From Rhodospirillaceae bacterium (GTDB lineage: Bacteria; Pseudomonadota; Alphaproteobacteria; UBA7985), in contig PAGB01000047.1 of assembly GCA_002711265.1 (NCBI GenBank), positions 1 to 61,515 of the forward strand: a stretch of DNA of 61,515 bases, written 5' to 3'. The notes under the pieces were generated by a model. The model made no database searches. It was given only the letters and a program-made list of their open reading frames with translations, and had not been told where the DNA came from. Positions 27,783 through 36,813 of this stretch are shown here, piece after piece. Position 1 is the first letter of the stretch. Each line of letters starts with the position of its first letter. The position numbers were made by a program, and so were the translations under genes.

Positions 27783-28898
27783 TCAGGAAAAGTGTCTCAA
27801 GGGTTCGCCCAGCCAGTCTTCCGGCGGCTCGACCCCGATCCCGGGTTTGTCCGCCGCCAGCCGCACCATACCACCCTCGTTGCGAGCGCCTTCCCCCGGG
27901 GCATAATCATCCACCAGATGCGCGTGCGCAAGCCAGCTGGCGAGCCGGTTCTCTTCCGGCGTCGACAGGGCGAGGTGCAGCGCAGCGGTGTCGGCGAGCA
28001 CGGTACCGCCGACGTCCTCGACGTGCATCTGCCAGCCCACGGCGACGCAGAAGTCGCGGACCTGCCGGGTTCGGGTCAGCCCGCCCAGACGGTTGGGCTT
28101 GATTTTACAGCCCTGCCCGGCCGACCGGGACCAGGCGTCCAGATGGTCCTGAAAGGTGTGCAGGCACTCGTCGAGCATGATCGGCTGGGTGGTGTTTGCG
28201 GCGACGACCGCGCACTGGTCGAGGGTCTGGCAAGGCTGCTCGAACCAGCCCCGGGCGCTGCCCGCCACCGACTGCATCACCTGAATGGCGACCCCGGGCA
28301 CCCACGCACGGTTGATGTCGTAGGTGACGTTCTCATCGGCTGGCAGCGTGGCTTCGATCGCCTCGATCCGAGCGATGTTTCCGGCGATGTCTGCTCCGCC
28401 GATCTTGGCCGAGTGGGTGCGGTAGCCCTTGGCCCGCGCCGCGTCGATCAGCGCCACCATCTCGTCCGGTGTGCCGGTGGAGATCGAGGAATTGACGGCC
28501 ACGCCCTCGCCCTCTGCCCCGCCGAACAGCTCGAACAGGGGCGCGCCGGCGCGCTTGCCTGCGATATCCCACAGCGCCATGTCGAGCGCAGACTTGGCGT
28601 AGGGATGGCCGGGCAAAGCCTGATCCATGGCCCGGTTGAGGCGGTCGATATCGCCGGGGTTCTCCCCGATCAGCACTGGCGCCAACAACTCCATGGCCGC
28701 GCGGATACCGCCACCAAAGGCCGGCAGATAGGTCTCGCCCCAGGGACAGCCCTCCCCCCAGCCGACCAGACCGCCGTCGGTCTCGACCCGGACAAAGGTG
28801 CTGTCCAGCGCTTCGAACTTCAGCCGTCCCCCGGACAGCCAGTAGGGCTTGGAGAGCGGCAGGCGACGGTGCCAAAGCGTGATGCCGGTGATCTTCAT
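27783..28898 (-). CDS. Mandelate racemase/enolase-superfamily enzyme (hydroxyproline-betaine epimerase or cis-3-hydroxyproline dehydratase-like)
   Basis: 371 residues starting MKITGITLWHRRLPL. The N-terminal capping domain contains YWLSGGRLKFEALDSTFVRV; the barrel has Lys165 in HSAKIGG, metal ligands Asp194 (TYDINRAW), Glu220 (WFEQPC) and Asp243 (MLDECLH), and Lys265/Lys267 in GCKIKPNR. This layout matches, from memory, the branch containing 4-hydroxyproline betaine 2-epimerase (HpbD) and cis-3-hydroxy-L-proline dehydratase from roseobacters. I cannot separate the two activities. Neighbouring demethylating and oxidising enzymes favour proline-betaine or hydroxyproline catabolism. Spacing to the upstream oxidoreductase gene is 46 nt. 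Confidence 0.85.
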   Translation of the reverse strand: MKITGITLWHRRLPLSKPYWLSGGRLKFEALDSTFVRVETDGGLVGWGEGCPWGETYLPAFGGGIRAAMELLAPVLIGENPGDIDRLNRAMDQALPGHPYAKSALDMALWDIAGKRAGAPLFELFGGAEGEGVAVNSSISTGTPDEMVALIDAARAKGYRTHSAKIGGADIAGNIARIEAIEATLPADENVTYDINRAWVPGVAIQVMQSVAGSARGWFEQPCQTLDQCAVVAANTTQPIMLDECLHTFQDHLDAWSRSAGQGCKIKPNRLGGLTRTRQVRDFCVAVGWQMHVEDVGGTVLADTAALHLALSTPEENRLASWLAHAHLVDDYAPGEGARNEGGMVRLAADKPGIGVEPPEDWLGEPLRHFS

Positions 28899-28944
28899 GG
28901 GTGATGCAATGCTCCCGTCTCTGCGAACGCTGCTGCGCGCAAGG

Positions 28945-30060
28945 TCAGCGACAGTCGACCACGATGTTGCCAACGTGCTGCTTGGCGATGAAGGCCTTCT
29001 GCGCGTCAACGAGGTTTTCCAGCGCGAAGACCTCTGCGACCAGCGGTTTGATTTCCCCGCGCTCGATGTAGCCCACCAGATCGGCAAACACCCCCGGCGG
29101 AACAATGGTCGCCCCGGTGAAGGTCAGATCGCGCAGGTAAAAGGTGCGCAGGTCCATATGCACCATCGGCCCGGCGATGGCCCCGGCACAGGTATAGCGC
29201 CCGCCGCGTTCGAGCACATCGATCAGCGCGGGCCACAGGTCACCACCAACGACATCGGCGACCACGCTGACCGTGTCGCTGCCGATGGCCTCGCGCAGGG
29301 CCGCGCTCAGGTTCTCCGGCTGACGCGGCAGGATGGCGTCCGGGCCGCAGGCGGCCACGCCCTCCCGCTTGCTCTCTGAACACAGCGCCACAACCCGCGC
29401 CCCGCGCCGCTTGGCAAGTTGGATCAGCGCCCCGCCGACCCCGCCCGAAGCCCCGGGCACCAGCACCGTATCACCGCTGCTGACGTTGGCGCGGTTGAGC
29501 ATGTTTTCTGCGGTGAAGTAGGACGTCGCAAAGCTGGCGATATCCGTATCCGACAGGTCGCTGTCGATGGGGTGGACGTAGCTCTGATCGATCTTGGTGT
29601 AGTGCGCAAAACCACCATCGCACTCCGAGCCGAAGTAGCCGATGACGTCGAGGTTCATGGGGTCATTCCAGTCGCGGATCCACGTTTCCAGCATCACCCG
29701 CTTGCCGATCAGCGCGGCATCCGCGCCCTCGCCCACGGCGACAACCTCTCCGCAGACATCTGCGCCTTGAATGCGCGGGAAGGTCAGCGGCGCGCCGCCC
29801 CAGGTGGCATCATCCTCGTCAGCGCTGTCGAAGGCGCCGCCGGTGGTATTCTCCTCGACACCCTTGGAGTACCAAGCTGTGCGGGTGTTGACGTCGGTGT
29901 TGTTGAGCCCGCAGGCGGCCACCCGGATCAGCACTTCGCCCGCACCGGGCGTGGGTGTGGGCCAGTCGTGGTGTACCTCCAGCCGGTCAAAGTCCCCGTG
30001 CCCGGTCAGAACAACGGCGGTCATGGTTGCAGGAATGCTCTGGTTTTGGTTCGCAGTCAT
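28945..30060 (-). CDS. MDR-superfamily alcohol dehydrogenase / quinone oxidoreductase-like protein
   Basis: 371 residues from ATG 30060. The GroES-like N-terminal domain (GEVLIRVAACGLNNTDVNTR) is followed by a Rossmann domain with the nucleotide motif VPGASGGVGGALIQLAK near residue 190. The structural-zinc Cys cluster of classical alcohol dehydrogenases is absent, so it is probably zinc-independent like quinone oxidoreductases. The Cys in ACGLNNTD sits where catalytic-zinc enzymes have Cys. It lies between the flavoprotein (42 nt) and enolase-superfamily (46 nt) genes on the same strand, so it likely oxidises or reduces a pathway intermediate. The substrate is unknown. Confidence 0.85.
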   Translation of the reverse strand: MTANQNQSIPATMTAVVLTGHGDFDRLEVHHDWPTPTPGAGEVLIRVAACGLNNTDVNTRTAWYSKGVEENTTGGAFDSADEDDATWGGAPLTFPRIQGADVCGEVVAVGEGADAALIGKRVMLETWIRDWNDPMNLDVIGYFGSECDGGFAHYTKIDQSYVHPIDSDLSDTDIASFATSYFTAENMLNRANVSSGDTVLVPGASGGVGGALIQLAKRRGARVVALCSESKREGVAACGPDAILPRQPENLSAALREAIGSDTVSVVADVVGGDLWPALIDVLERGGRYTCAGAIAGPMVHMDLRTFYLRDLTFTGATIVPPGVFADLVGYIERGEIKPLVAEVFALENLVDAQKAFIAKQHVGNIVVDCR

Positions 30061-30102
30061 GATCAAGGGTGCTCGCTCGAAAAAGGTCGGTGGATCAGAT
30101 GC

Positions 30103-32571
30103 CTAGACCGCATCGGTCCGCGGCAGAAGGCTGTCAGGATCGTACAAAGGCCGGTCGGCGACAACCGCCTTGCGCGGCTTGCCCTGAATGACGACCTCCA
30201 GCGCCTGTCCCGGCGTCGCCGCCGCAGGCCGGATGTAGGCAAAGGCGAGGATCTTGCCCACGGTCGGACCAAAGGCCACCGAAGACGTGGAACCGACGAC
30301 TTCACCGTTCAGCAGGACCGCTTCACCGCCGTGGCCGTCTTCATCACCCTCGGGTTCGATCACCAGATAGGCACAGGTCCAAGGCATGTCTCCGGCCTGC
30401 TGCGCCTGCGCGGAGGCCTCGGTTGCAGCCTTGCCCACGAAGTCCTTGTCCAGACGCACGAACCGCATGACATCGGCCTCGGGCAGCGTCACCTCGTTGG
30501 TCAGCTCGCCCGCGCCCTTGAACATCTTTTCCATGCGCATGGCGTTCATGGCGAAGGAGCCGTAGTCGGTGATGCCGTGGGCTTCTCCGGCTGCCCACAG
30601 CGCGTCGTAGACCACGAGCATGGCCTCGGCCGGGCCGTGGATCTCCCAGCCAAGCTCCCCGGCGTACGACAGCCGCATCGCCCAAACGCTGTGCCCGGCG
30701 ATGCTGATCTCCTGCGCGCTGAGCCAGCGGAAGCTGGCGTTATCCAGCGCCGCCGGTGTCGTCGCCGCCAGCACGTCGCGCGACTTCGGCCCCTGCAGCG
30801 CCAGTGCCGCCCAGTCGGTCGAGAGCACACGAATGCTGACGTCGGCGCCCTCGAGCCGCTGGCTGAGGTAGTCGGTCAGCCGGGTTTCGAAGAAGGCCGC
30901 GCAGACTAGATAGAAGCGATCCTCGGCGAGCTTGACCACGGTGGTCTCCAGCTCGATCCGACCACTTTCGTGCAGGAAGTGCGAAAGGCCGATCCCACCG
31001 ACCTTCTGCGGCAGCCGGTTGGGCAGCAGCCGGTCGAGCAGGCTGGCGGCATCCGGGCCGCTGACCTCGACCTTGGTGAAGGCAGAAATATCCATGATCC
31101 CCACCGCCTCGCGGACGGCGCGGCACTCCAGCGCCACCATGTCGTCGACCGGCGTGTGCCGGAAGGAATAGTGGTCGCGCTGCTCAACGCCGCTGCGGGC
31201 GAACCAGCGCGGGCGTTCATGGCCGAAGACCTCCTCATAGACCGCGCCCTTTTCTGCGAGGCGCTGGTACATGGGGCTGGGCTTGACCGGGCGACCGTCG
31301 AGCCGGTTGAAGTGCGGGAACGGGATTTCGTGGCGCAGGCAGTAGTCTTCCTTGGCTTTGACCACCTGCCAGTCCTTGGTGGCATAATCGCCAAACCGGC
31401 GCGGGTCGAAGGTCCGCATCTGGATGTCGGCGGCGCCGTGGACCATCCAGCGGGCCAGCTCGCGGGTCAGGCCCGGCCCCCAGCCGATGCCGATCTGTGT
31501 CCCGCAGCAGCACCAGTAGTTCTTCGCGCCCGCGACCGGGCCGATCAGTGGGTTGCCGTCCGGCGGGTGCGAGATCGCGCCGTGGACTTCGCGCTTGATC
31601 CCCAGTTCGGCCAGTACCGGCATCCTCTCCATGGCGTTTTCCAGCCACGGCATGATCCGGTCATAGTCGGCCTCGAACAGCTCGTTTTCAGCCTCCCACG
31701 GGCAATGGTCGATCCAGACCGCGTTCGGGTTGGCCTTCTCGTAAATACCAATCAGGCCGGATTTCTGTTCCATGCGGATATAGCCCGAGACCTTGGCATC
31801 GTCGCGCACCACCGGCAGTTCGGTGTCCAGATCCCGAAACGCCGGCACAGCTTCGGTGACAAGATAGTGGTGGGTCATGGACGTCATGGGCAGGGTGAGC
31901 CCCGACCACTCCCCCATCTGCCGGGCGTAGGTGCCTCCGGCGTTGACCACATGCTCGCAGGTGATGTCGCCCTGCTCGGTGAAGACCTTCCACTCGCCGC
32001 TGTCGAGCTGCTTGATGTCCGTTGCCCGGCAGCGGCGGATGATGCGCGCACCCAGCTGCCGCGCCCCGGTCGCCAGCGCCTGGGTAATGCCGCTGGGGTC
32101 GACGTGGCCATCGTCAGGGGTGTGCAGCGCCCCGATCACACCTTCGAGGTTGTAGAAGGGGTGGAGTGCGGCGACCCGCTCCGGGCCAACGAGCTCGATG
32201 TTGAAGCCGAGTGTACGCCCCACGGACAGCGTATGGCGCAGCCAGTCCATTTCGTCTTCGCTGTACGCCAGCCGGAACGAGCCACAGCCATGCCACGTGA
32301 CCGACTGCCCGGTCTCGGCCTCCAGCGCCCCGGAATAGAGCCCGATGTTGTAGTCCACGCACTTACCCAGCGCGAACGAACTGGTGGAGTGGGTGATCTG
32401 CCCCGCCGCGTGCCACGTCGAGCCCGATGTCAGCTCGGCCTTCTCCAGTAGCACGATGTCCGTCCAGCCCTCGTGCGCGAGGTGGTAGGCCAACCCGCAG
32501 CCCATGACACCGCCGCCGACGATGACCACACGGGCACTGGTGGGAAAGGACTTCTGGGCAGGCTCGGCCAT
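30103..32571 (-). CDS. Dimethylglycine/sarcosine dehydrogenase-like flavoprotein (FAD + GcvT domains)
   Basis: 822 residues from ATG 32571, preceded by GGAG. The FAD-binding DAO domain starts with VVIVGGGVMGCG (residues 15-26); His54 in GSTWHAAG is at the position that covalently binds FAD in dimethylglycine dehydrogenase. An FAO middle domain follows (KPSPMYQRLAEKGAVY near residue 440), then an aminomethyltransferase-like folate domain to the end (GIMDISAFTKVEVSGPDA; GELGWEIHGPAE). This architecture oxidatively removes N-methyl groups and passes the one-carbon unit to tetrahydrofolate. Here the substrate is probably an N-methyl amino or imino acid from a betaine. It is 42 nt from the oxidoreductase gene. 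Confidence 0.93.
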   Translation of the reverse strand: MAEPAQKSFPTSARVVIVGGGVMGCGLAYHLAHEGWTDIVLLEKAELTSGSTWHAAGQITHSTSSFALGKCVDYNIGLYSGALEAETGQSVTWHGCGSFRLAYSEDEMDWLRHTLSVGRTLGFNIELVGPERVAALHPFYNLEGVIGALHTPDDGHVDPSGITQALATGARQLGARIIRRCRATDIKQLDSGEWKVFTEQGDITCEHVVNAGGTYARQMGEWSGLTLPMTSMTHHYLVTEAVPAFRDLDTELPVVRDDAKVSGYIRMEQKSGLIGIYEKANPNAVWIDHCPWEAENELFEADYDRIMPWLENAMERMPVLAELGIKREVHGAISHPPDGNPLIGPVAGAKNYWCCCGTQIGIGWGPGLTRELARWMVHGAADIQMRTFDPRRFGDYATKDWQVVKAKEDYCLRHEIPFPHFNRLDGRPVKPSPMYQRLAEKGAVYEEVFGHERPRWFARSGVEQRDHYSFRHTPVDDMVALECRAVREAVGIMDISAFTKVEVSGPDAASLLDRLLPNRLPQKVGGIGLSHFLHESGRIELETTVVKLAEDRFYLVCAAFFETRLTDYLSQRLEGADVSIRVLSTDWAALALQGPKSRDVLAATTPAALDNASFRWLSAQEISIAGHSVWAMRLSYAGELGWEIHGPAEAMLVVYDALWAAGEAHGITDYGSFAMNAMRMEKMFKGAGELTNEVTLPEADVMRFVRLDKDFVGKAATEASAQAQQAGDMPWTCAYLVIEPEGDEDGHGGEAVLLNGEVVGSTSSVAFGPTVGKILAFAYIRPAAATPGQALEVVIQGKPRKAVVADRPLYDPDSLLPRTDAV

Positions 32572-32729
32572 GGCGCAGTTCTCCGGTTCTGGGGATTCTG
32601 CAGCCAGCAATAAGGTACAGTTGTACACTTCTCAGCTTGAAAAAGGACTTTTGTACCAGAATTGCGACCTAGAGCCGAAAGAAACAGGCCGGTCGGGAAG
32701 CCGCGCGCCGGCGGCTCATCCCGTCGGTC

Positions 32730-33110
32730 TCAGAGCAGCCCCTGCTCCTCCAGCACCTTGCGCGCAACACGGAAGCATTCGAGCGACTGCGGCACCCCGC
32801 AATAGATGCCGACCACGTGGATGATCGCGCGAATCTCCTCGACGCTGACGCCGTTGTTGATCGCGCCGCGACAGTGAATTTCCCATTCGTGCATCTTGCC
32901 CAGCGCGCCGATCATCGCGAGGTTCATCATCGACCGGGTCTTGGCGTCGATGGCCTCATCGCCCCAGCCGAAGCCCCAGCACCAGGCGGTCATGGCCTCC
33001 TGAAACGGGCGGGTGAAGTCATCGGCAGAGGCGAGATTGGCTTCGACATAGGCCGCGCCAAGGGTTGCTTTGCGCTGTTCAAGGCCAGTTTCAAACAAGT
33101 CCTGCTGCAT
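32730..33110 (-). CDS. Carboxymuconolactone decarboxylase (CMD) family protein
   Basis: 126 residues, all helical by composition, with the family core AKTRSMMNLAMIGALGKMHEWEIHCRG and the conserved His in the EIHCRGAINNG helix. The C-terminal part is related to 4-carboxymuconolactone decarboxylase (PcaC), but no protocatechuate genes are nearby, and family members also act as peroxidase-like AhpD proteins or lactone-processing enzymes. It is first in the minus-strand catabolic series, 158 nt before the flavoprotein gene, whose leader includes an AT-rich stretch at 32620-32670 that may be a second promoter. Confidence 0.85.
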   Translation of the reverse strand: MQQDLFETGLEQRKATLGAAYVEANLASADDFTRPFQEAMTAWCWGFGWGDEAIDAKTRSMMNLAMIGALGKMHEWEIHCRGAINNGVSVEEIRAIIHVVGIYCGVPQSLECFRVARKVLEEQGLL

Positions 33111-33332
33111 GCTGCAGTCTCCTCTTCGGGTCAGGTTTTGGGAAAGGCCGCTGTCGGCCCCGTTGGCGCTCCCTTAGACCAACTTGACCCGGCTTGCGCG
33201 GTAAAATCTCGGATGGACTGCGATTTCACAGTTGCGTCAGGGTCAGGAGCCGAGGTCGACCCCGGCTGGTAACGTCCCCCGGCGGCCCCATATCTGAGCA
33301 GTATCCAACCGCCGCAAACCACAGGAAGCCCC

Positions 33333-34505
33333 ATGCCACGCTTTGTCATTCCGCCAAGCAGCCCACGCCCTTCGACATCGGTCCAAGGCTCGCAGGGGTC
33401 AGGGTCCTTGCTCAAGCTGATGACGGGGCTGGGGCTGGCGCTGGGCTTGGCGCTGGTCTGGGTGATGGCCGGGCCCCTCGCCCCTGCGCAGGCCCAGCGG
33501 CTCGAACGGGTCAGTCCCTTCCTCGAACACCCATGGGGCATGAGCTTCATCGACGCCCGGCGCCTGCTGGTCACCGAACGCACCGGGCAGGTGCTGCTGG
33601 TCGACCTGGATCAAGGCACAGCGACACCGCTTACCGGTGCCCCTAAGGCAGTCGTTGATGGTCAGGGTGGGATGCTCGACGTGCTCTACGACCGTGGCGA
33701 GGTGTTCCTGTGCTACGCGGGTCCGGCTTCGCTTGGGCGAAAGACCACGACGCTCGGCGGGGGCCGCCTCGAAGGCACGGCACTGGTCGGGTTCACACAG
33801 ATGTTCCAAGCCGAGAACCCCGGCTATGGCTCCCATCACTTCGGCTGTCGCATCGGCCTCGATCCCGCCGGCAAGCTGTACCTGACGCTGGGCGACCGCG
33901 GTACGGCAAACAGCGCGCAGGAGACCGACAATCATCAAGGCGCCGTGATCCGGCTCAACCGGGATGGGTCCATCCCCGCCGACAACCCCTTCATCGGTGT
34001 CGAAGACGCAAGACCCGAGCTGTTCACCATCGGCCACCGCAACCCGCAGGGGCTGGCCATCCACCCCGATACCGGTGCGGTCTGGATCAACGAGCACGGC
34101 CCCAAGGGTGGGGACGAAATCAACCTCCTCGTCGCCGGTGAGAACTACGGGTGGCCGCTCTACACCTTTGGCCGCAGCTATGGCGGCGCGAAAATTGGCA
34201 AGGGCACCGGCGGCCCGGGCTACGCCGACAGCCTGTGGCACTGGACCCCGTCGATCGCGCCCAGCGACATGACCTTTGTCCCCGCAGGCTCGCAATTCCC
34301 CGAATACGAAGGTGATCTGCTGGTGACGTCCCTGAAGTTCCGCCAACTCCACCACGTCGAGATTGAAGCGGGTCAGATTGTCGCCGACACCGTGATACTG
34401 CAGGACAGCATCGGCCGGCTGCGCGATGTCGAAGTCGGCCCTGATGGCGCCATCTACCTGCTCAACGACGAGGACCAGGGCGCCGTCTACCGCCTGAGCC
34501 GATAG
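33333..34505 (+). CDS. PQQ-dependent aldose sugar dehydrogenase family protein
   Basis: 390 residues. A hydrophobic export signal at residues 28-50 (LMTGLGLALGLALVWVMAG, cleavage near AQAQR) directs it to the periplasm. A six-bladed beta-propeller of the soluble glucose/sorbosone dehydrogenase family follows: ERVSPFLEHPWGMSF, GMLDVLYD, GSHHFGCRIGLDPAGKLYLTLGDRG, FTIGHRNPQGLAIHP and WINEHGPKGGDEIN are characteristic, with the His in GHRNPQG near the PQQ site. It would oxidise aldoses or sugar-like alcohols and feed electrons to a cytochrome. ATG 33333 has CAGGAAG upstream. puuD, another respiratory-linked oxidase, follows after 78 nt. Confidence 0.9.
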   Translation: MPRFVIPPSSPRPSTSVQGSQGSGSLLKLMTGLGLALGLALVWVMAGPLAPAQAQRLERVSPFLEHPWGMSFIDARRLLVTERTGQVLLVDLDQGTATPLTGAPKAVVDGQGGMLDVLYDRGEVFLCYAGPASLGRKTTTLGGGRLEGTALVGFTQMFQAENPGYGSHHFGCRIGLDPAGKLYLTLGDRGTANSAQETDNHQGAVIRLNRDGSIPADNPFIGVEDARPELFTIGHRNPQGLAIHPDTGAVWINEHGPKGGDEINLLVAGENYGWPLYTFGRSYGGAKIGKGTGGPGYADSLWHWTPSIAPSDMTFVPAGSQFPEYEGDLLVTSLKFRQLHHVEIEAGQIVADTVILQDSIGRLRDVEVGPDGAIYLLNDEDQGAVYRLSR

Positions 34506-34583
34506 CGCGCGATCTCGCCGCTTTTCGTGCCGGTCGTTCAGCGCTAGAACAGACAGGTCGAAAAGCTGGCAGATGGGGTCGCC

Positions 34584-35834
34584 ATGGATATCGCCGTTTA
34601 TCCAATCCTGCTTGAGTGGGTCGAAACCGCCTTCCGTATTGCGCACGTCGCCACGGCAATCGCGTGGATCGGGTCGTCGTTCTACTTCATCGCGCTCGAT
34701 CTGGGCCTGCGCCGCGACGGCCCCCTGCCCGAGAAGGTGAACGGGGAAGAGTGGCAGGTCCACGGCGGCGGCTTCTACCACGTGCAAAAATACAACGTCG
34801 CCCCGCCCAACCTGCCCGAGCACCTGACCTGGTTCAAATGGGAGAGCTACGCGACGTGGCTCACCGGTTTTGCCATGCTGGTGCTGGTCTACTATCTCGG
34901 CGCTGACCTCTACCTGATCGATCCCAACGTGCTCGACATCCCGATCTGGGGTGGGATCTTGATCTCGCTGGGCTCCATCGCCCTGACCTGGGTGGTCTAT
35001 GACGTGCTGTGTAAGAGCCCGCTGGGCCGTGACAGCACGCGGCTGATGATCATCCTGTTCATCATCCTCGTGGTGCTCGCCTGGGCCTATACGCAGGTCT
35101 TCAGCGGGCGCGCGGCCATGCTGCACCTAGGCGCCGCGACGGCGACGATCATGTCCGCCAACGTGTTCATGATCATCATTCCCAACCAGAAGATCGTCAC
35201 AAAGGACCTGCGCGAGGGCCGCGAGCCGGACGCCAAATACGGGGTGATCGCCAAGCAGCGCTCGACCCACAACAACTACCTGACCCTGCCGGTGCTGTTC
35301 CTCATGCTCAGCAACCACTACCCGCTGGTGTTCGCCAGCGATTTCAACTGGCTGATCGCGGGGCTGGTGTTCCTGATCGGGGTCTGCATCCGCCACTTCT
35401 TCAACACCCGCGACGCGCGCAAGGGCAACCCGGCCTGGACCTGGTCAGCGGCGATTTTCCTGTTTGCCGTGGTGATCGCGCTGTCGGTCTGGCCGTTCCT
35501 GTACAAGGCCCCGCGGGGCGAGGCCGAAGCGGCGACGCTGGCAGCGAGCCTCACCCCCTCCCAGACGCGGCTGATGCAAGCGCCTGAGTTCGCTGACGTG
35601 CACACCATCGTGCAGAACCGCTGCACGGTCTGCCACGCCGAAGCGCCCGCCTGGCAAGGCCTTTACGGTGCGCCCAAGGCGGTCGCACTGGAAACCCCGG
35701 AAGAAACCGCGATCCACGCCAAGCGCATCTACCTGCAGTCCGCGCTGACCGACGCTATGCCGCCGGCGAACAAGTCCGGCATGCGCGAGGAAGAGCGCCT
35801 CGCCATCAAGGAATGGTTCGAAAACTACCGCTGA
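34584..35834 (+). CDS. puuD: Membrane-bound urate oxidase with C-terminal cytochrome c
   Basis: 416 residues. PuuD oxidises urate to 5-hydroxyisourate and passes electrons to the respiratory chain through its own haem. The N-terminal about 310 residues contain eight or nine transmembrane helices with the family segments ETAFRIAHVATAIAWIGSSFYFI, HGGGFYHVQKY and IPNQKIV. The C-terminal domain has the haem c motif CTVCH (near residue 350) and an axial Met in DAMPP. No hydroxyisourate hydrolase or xanthine dehydrogenase is in the window. Its stop overlaps the convergent PhyH gene by 10 nt. Confidence 0.95.
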   Translation: MDIAVYPILLEWVETAFRIAHVATAIAWIGSSFYFIALDLGLRRDGPLPEKVNGEEWQVHGGGFYHVQKYNVAPPNLPEHLTWFKWESYATWLTGFAMLVLVYYLGADLYLIDPNVLDIPIWGGILISLGSIALTWVVYDVLCKSPLGRDSTRLMIILFIILVVLAWAYTQVFSGRAAMLHLGAATATIMSANVFMIIIPNQKIVTKDLREGREPDAKYGVIAKQRSTHNNYLTLPVLFLMLSNHYPLVFASDFNWLIAGLVFLIGVCIRHFFNTRDARKGNPAWTWSAAIFLFAVVIALSVWPFLYKAPRGEAEAATLAASLTPSQTRLMQAPEFADVHTIVQNRCTVCHAEAPAWQGLYGAPKAVALETPEETAIHAKRIYLQSALTDAMPPANKSGMREEERLAIKEWFENYR

Positions 35835-36616
35835 CCGACAACGACCGGGAACCAGTCCTCGCGCAGGCGCTGTCCCGGCTGCATGTCGTGCCCGGGAAAG
35901 GGCGGTGACGTCCGCCCCGGCCGCTCGACATAACGGGCATCATCCCCGACAAACCGCAGCGAGAACGCCCGCCGCCGCCGGGTGGACATATTCCCGCGTG
36001 CGCCGTGCAGCACCTTGAAGTCAAAGGCAACGGCATCGCCCGGCGCCAGTGGCCATTCGAGCACGCGCATGCCCTCGGCATCGGGGTCGGGCACGGGGAT
36101 ATAGGCGGATTCGTCGGGATAGAACTTGTCTTCCTTGAGCCAGCGGGTCGGCAAGACCGGCTTGGGCCAGCGGTGGGACCCGGCGACACAGCGCAAGGTC
36201 GCATCTTCGACCGGCTCGACAGTAGTCCAGAAACTCACCGTCTGCTGCCCTTCGACGAAGTAGTAGGGGCTGTCTTGGTGCCATGGCGTGGGCTTGCTCG
36301 TCCCCGGTTCTTTGACCAGCACGTGGTCGTGAAAGAACTGGGCGCTGCCCGACTGCATCAGCTGCGCAGCAACGCTGGCGGCCGGCGAGCGCTGCACTAT
36401 CTCTGCGAAGGCGGGAATCCGGGTCCAGTTGCAGTAGTCATCGAAGAACCGGCCGCTTTCGCCGCTTTGCAGGTTCTCTGCCGCGTAGGGACCGGGGGAG
36501 GCCATGTTTTCTTCGATGCCCTCGGCGATCTGGTCGATCCAGCCGCTGAACAGCCCCTTGATCAGCACCGCACCGTCGCGCTGGAAGGCTTCGATGGTTG
36601 CCGCGTCGATCTGCAT
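35825..36616 (-). CDS. Phytanoyl-CoA dioxygenase (PhyH) family protein
   Basis: A 263-residue non-haem Fe(II)/2-oxoglutarate dioxygenase. The HxD iron ligands are in TPWHQDSPYY (near residue 118), the distal His in FKVLHGARGN near residue 205, and the 2-oxoglutarate Arg in STRRRRAFSLRF. The family includes phytanoyl-CoA hydroxylase and ectoine/proline hydroxylases; the substrate here is unknown. ATG 36616 has GGGGGACGC upstream; GTG 36637 is an alternative. The 3' end overlaps puuD by 10 nt. In this betaine/osmolyte-rich neighbourhood a hydroxylase for a compatible solute is a reasonable guess. Confidence 0.87.
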   Translation of the reverse strand: MQIDAATIEAFQRDGAVLIKGLFSGWIDQIAEGIEENMASPGPYAAENLQSGESGRFFDDYCNWTRIPAFAEIVQRSPAASVAAQLMQSGSAQFFHDHVLVKEPGTSKPTPWHQDSPYYFVEGQQTVSFWTTVEPVEDATLRCVAGSHRWPKPVLPTRWLKEDKFYPDESAYIPVPDPDAEGMRVLEWPLAPGDAVAFDFKVLHGARGNMSTRRRRAFSLRFVGDDARYVERPGRTSPPFPGHDMQPGQRLREDWFPVVVGQR

Positions 36617-36813
36617 ACTGCGTCCCCCGTTTGTCACTGATGTCCGGTCTGGCCCTTAAGCAGGGGCGATTAGAGGCGCGGGCACAGGCAAAGGTCAATC
36701 ACAAACACGCGCGTTGCGAGCGCTCAGGCACCAGTGCCTTGCCCGGGCCATTGCCGGTCGCTGCAAGTCGCCTAAATCCTTGGCTGAACAACAGCTTTTG
36801 CAGGATCGATGCC

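Noticed and set aside
35825-35834. 10-nt tail-to-tail overlap of puuD and the PhyH gene as a frameshift sign
   Set aside because: Both proteins end normally; short convergent overlaps are common in compact genomes.
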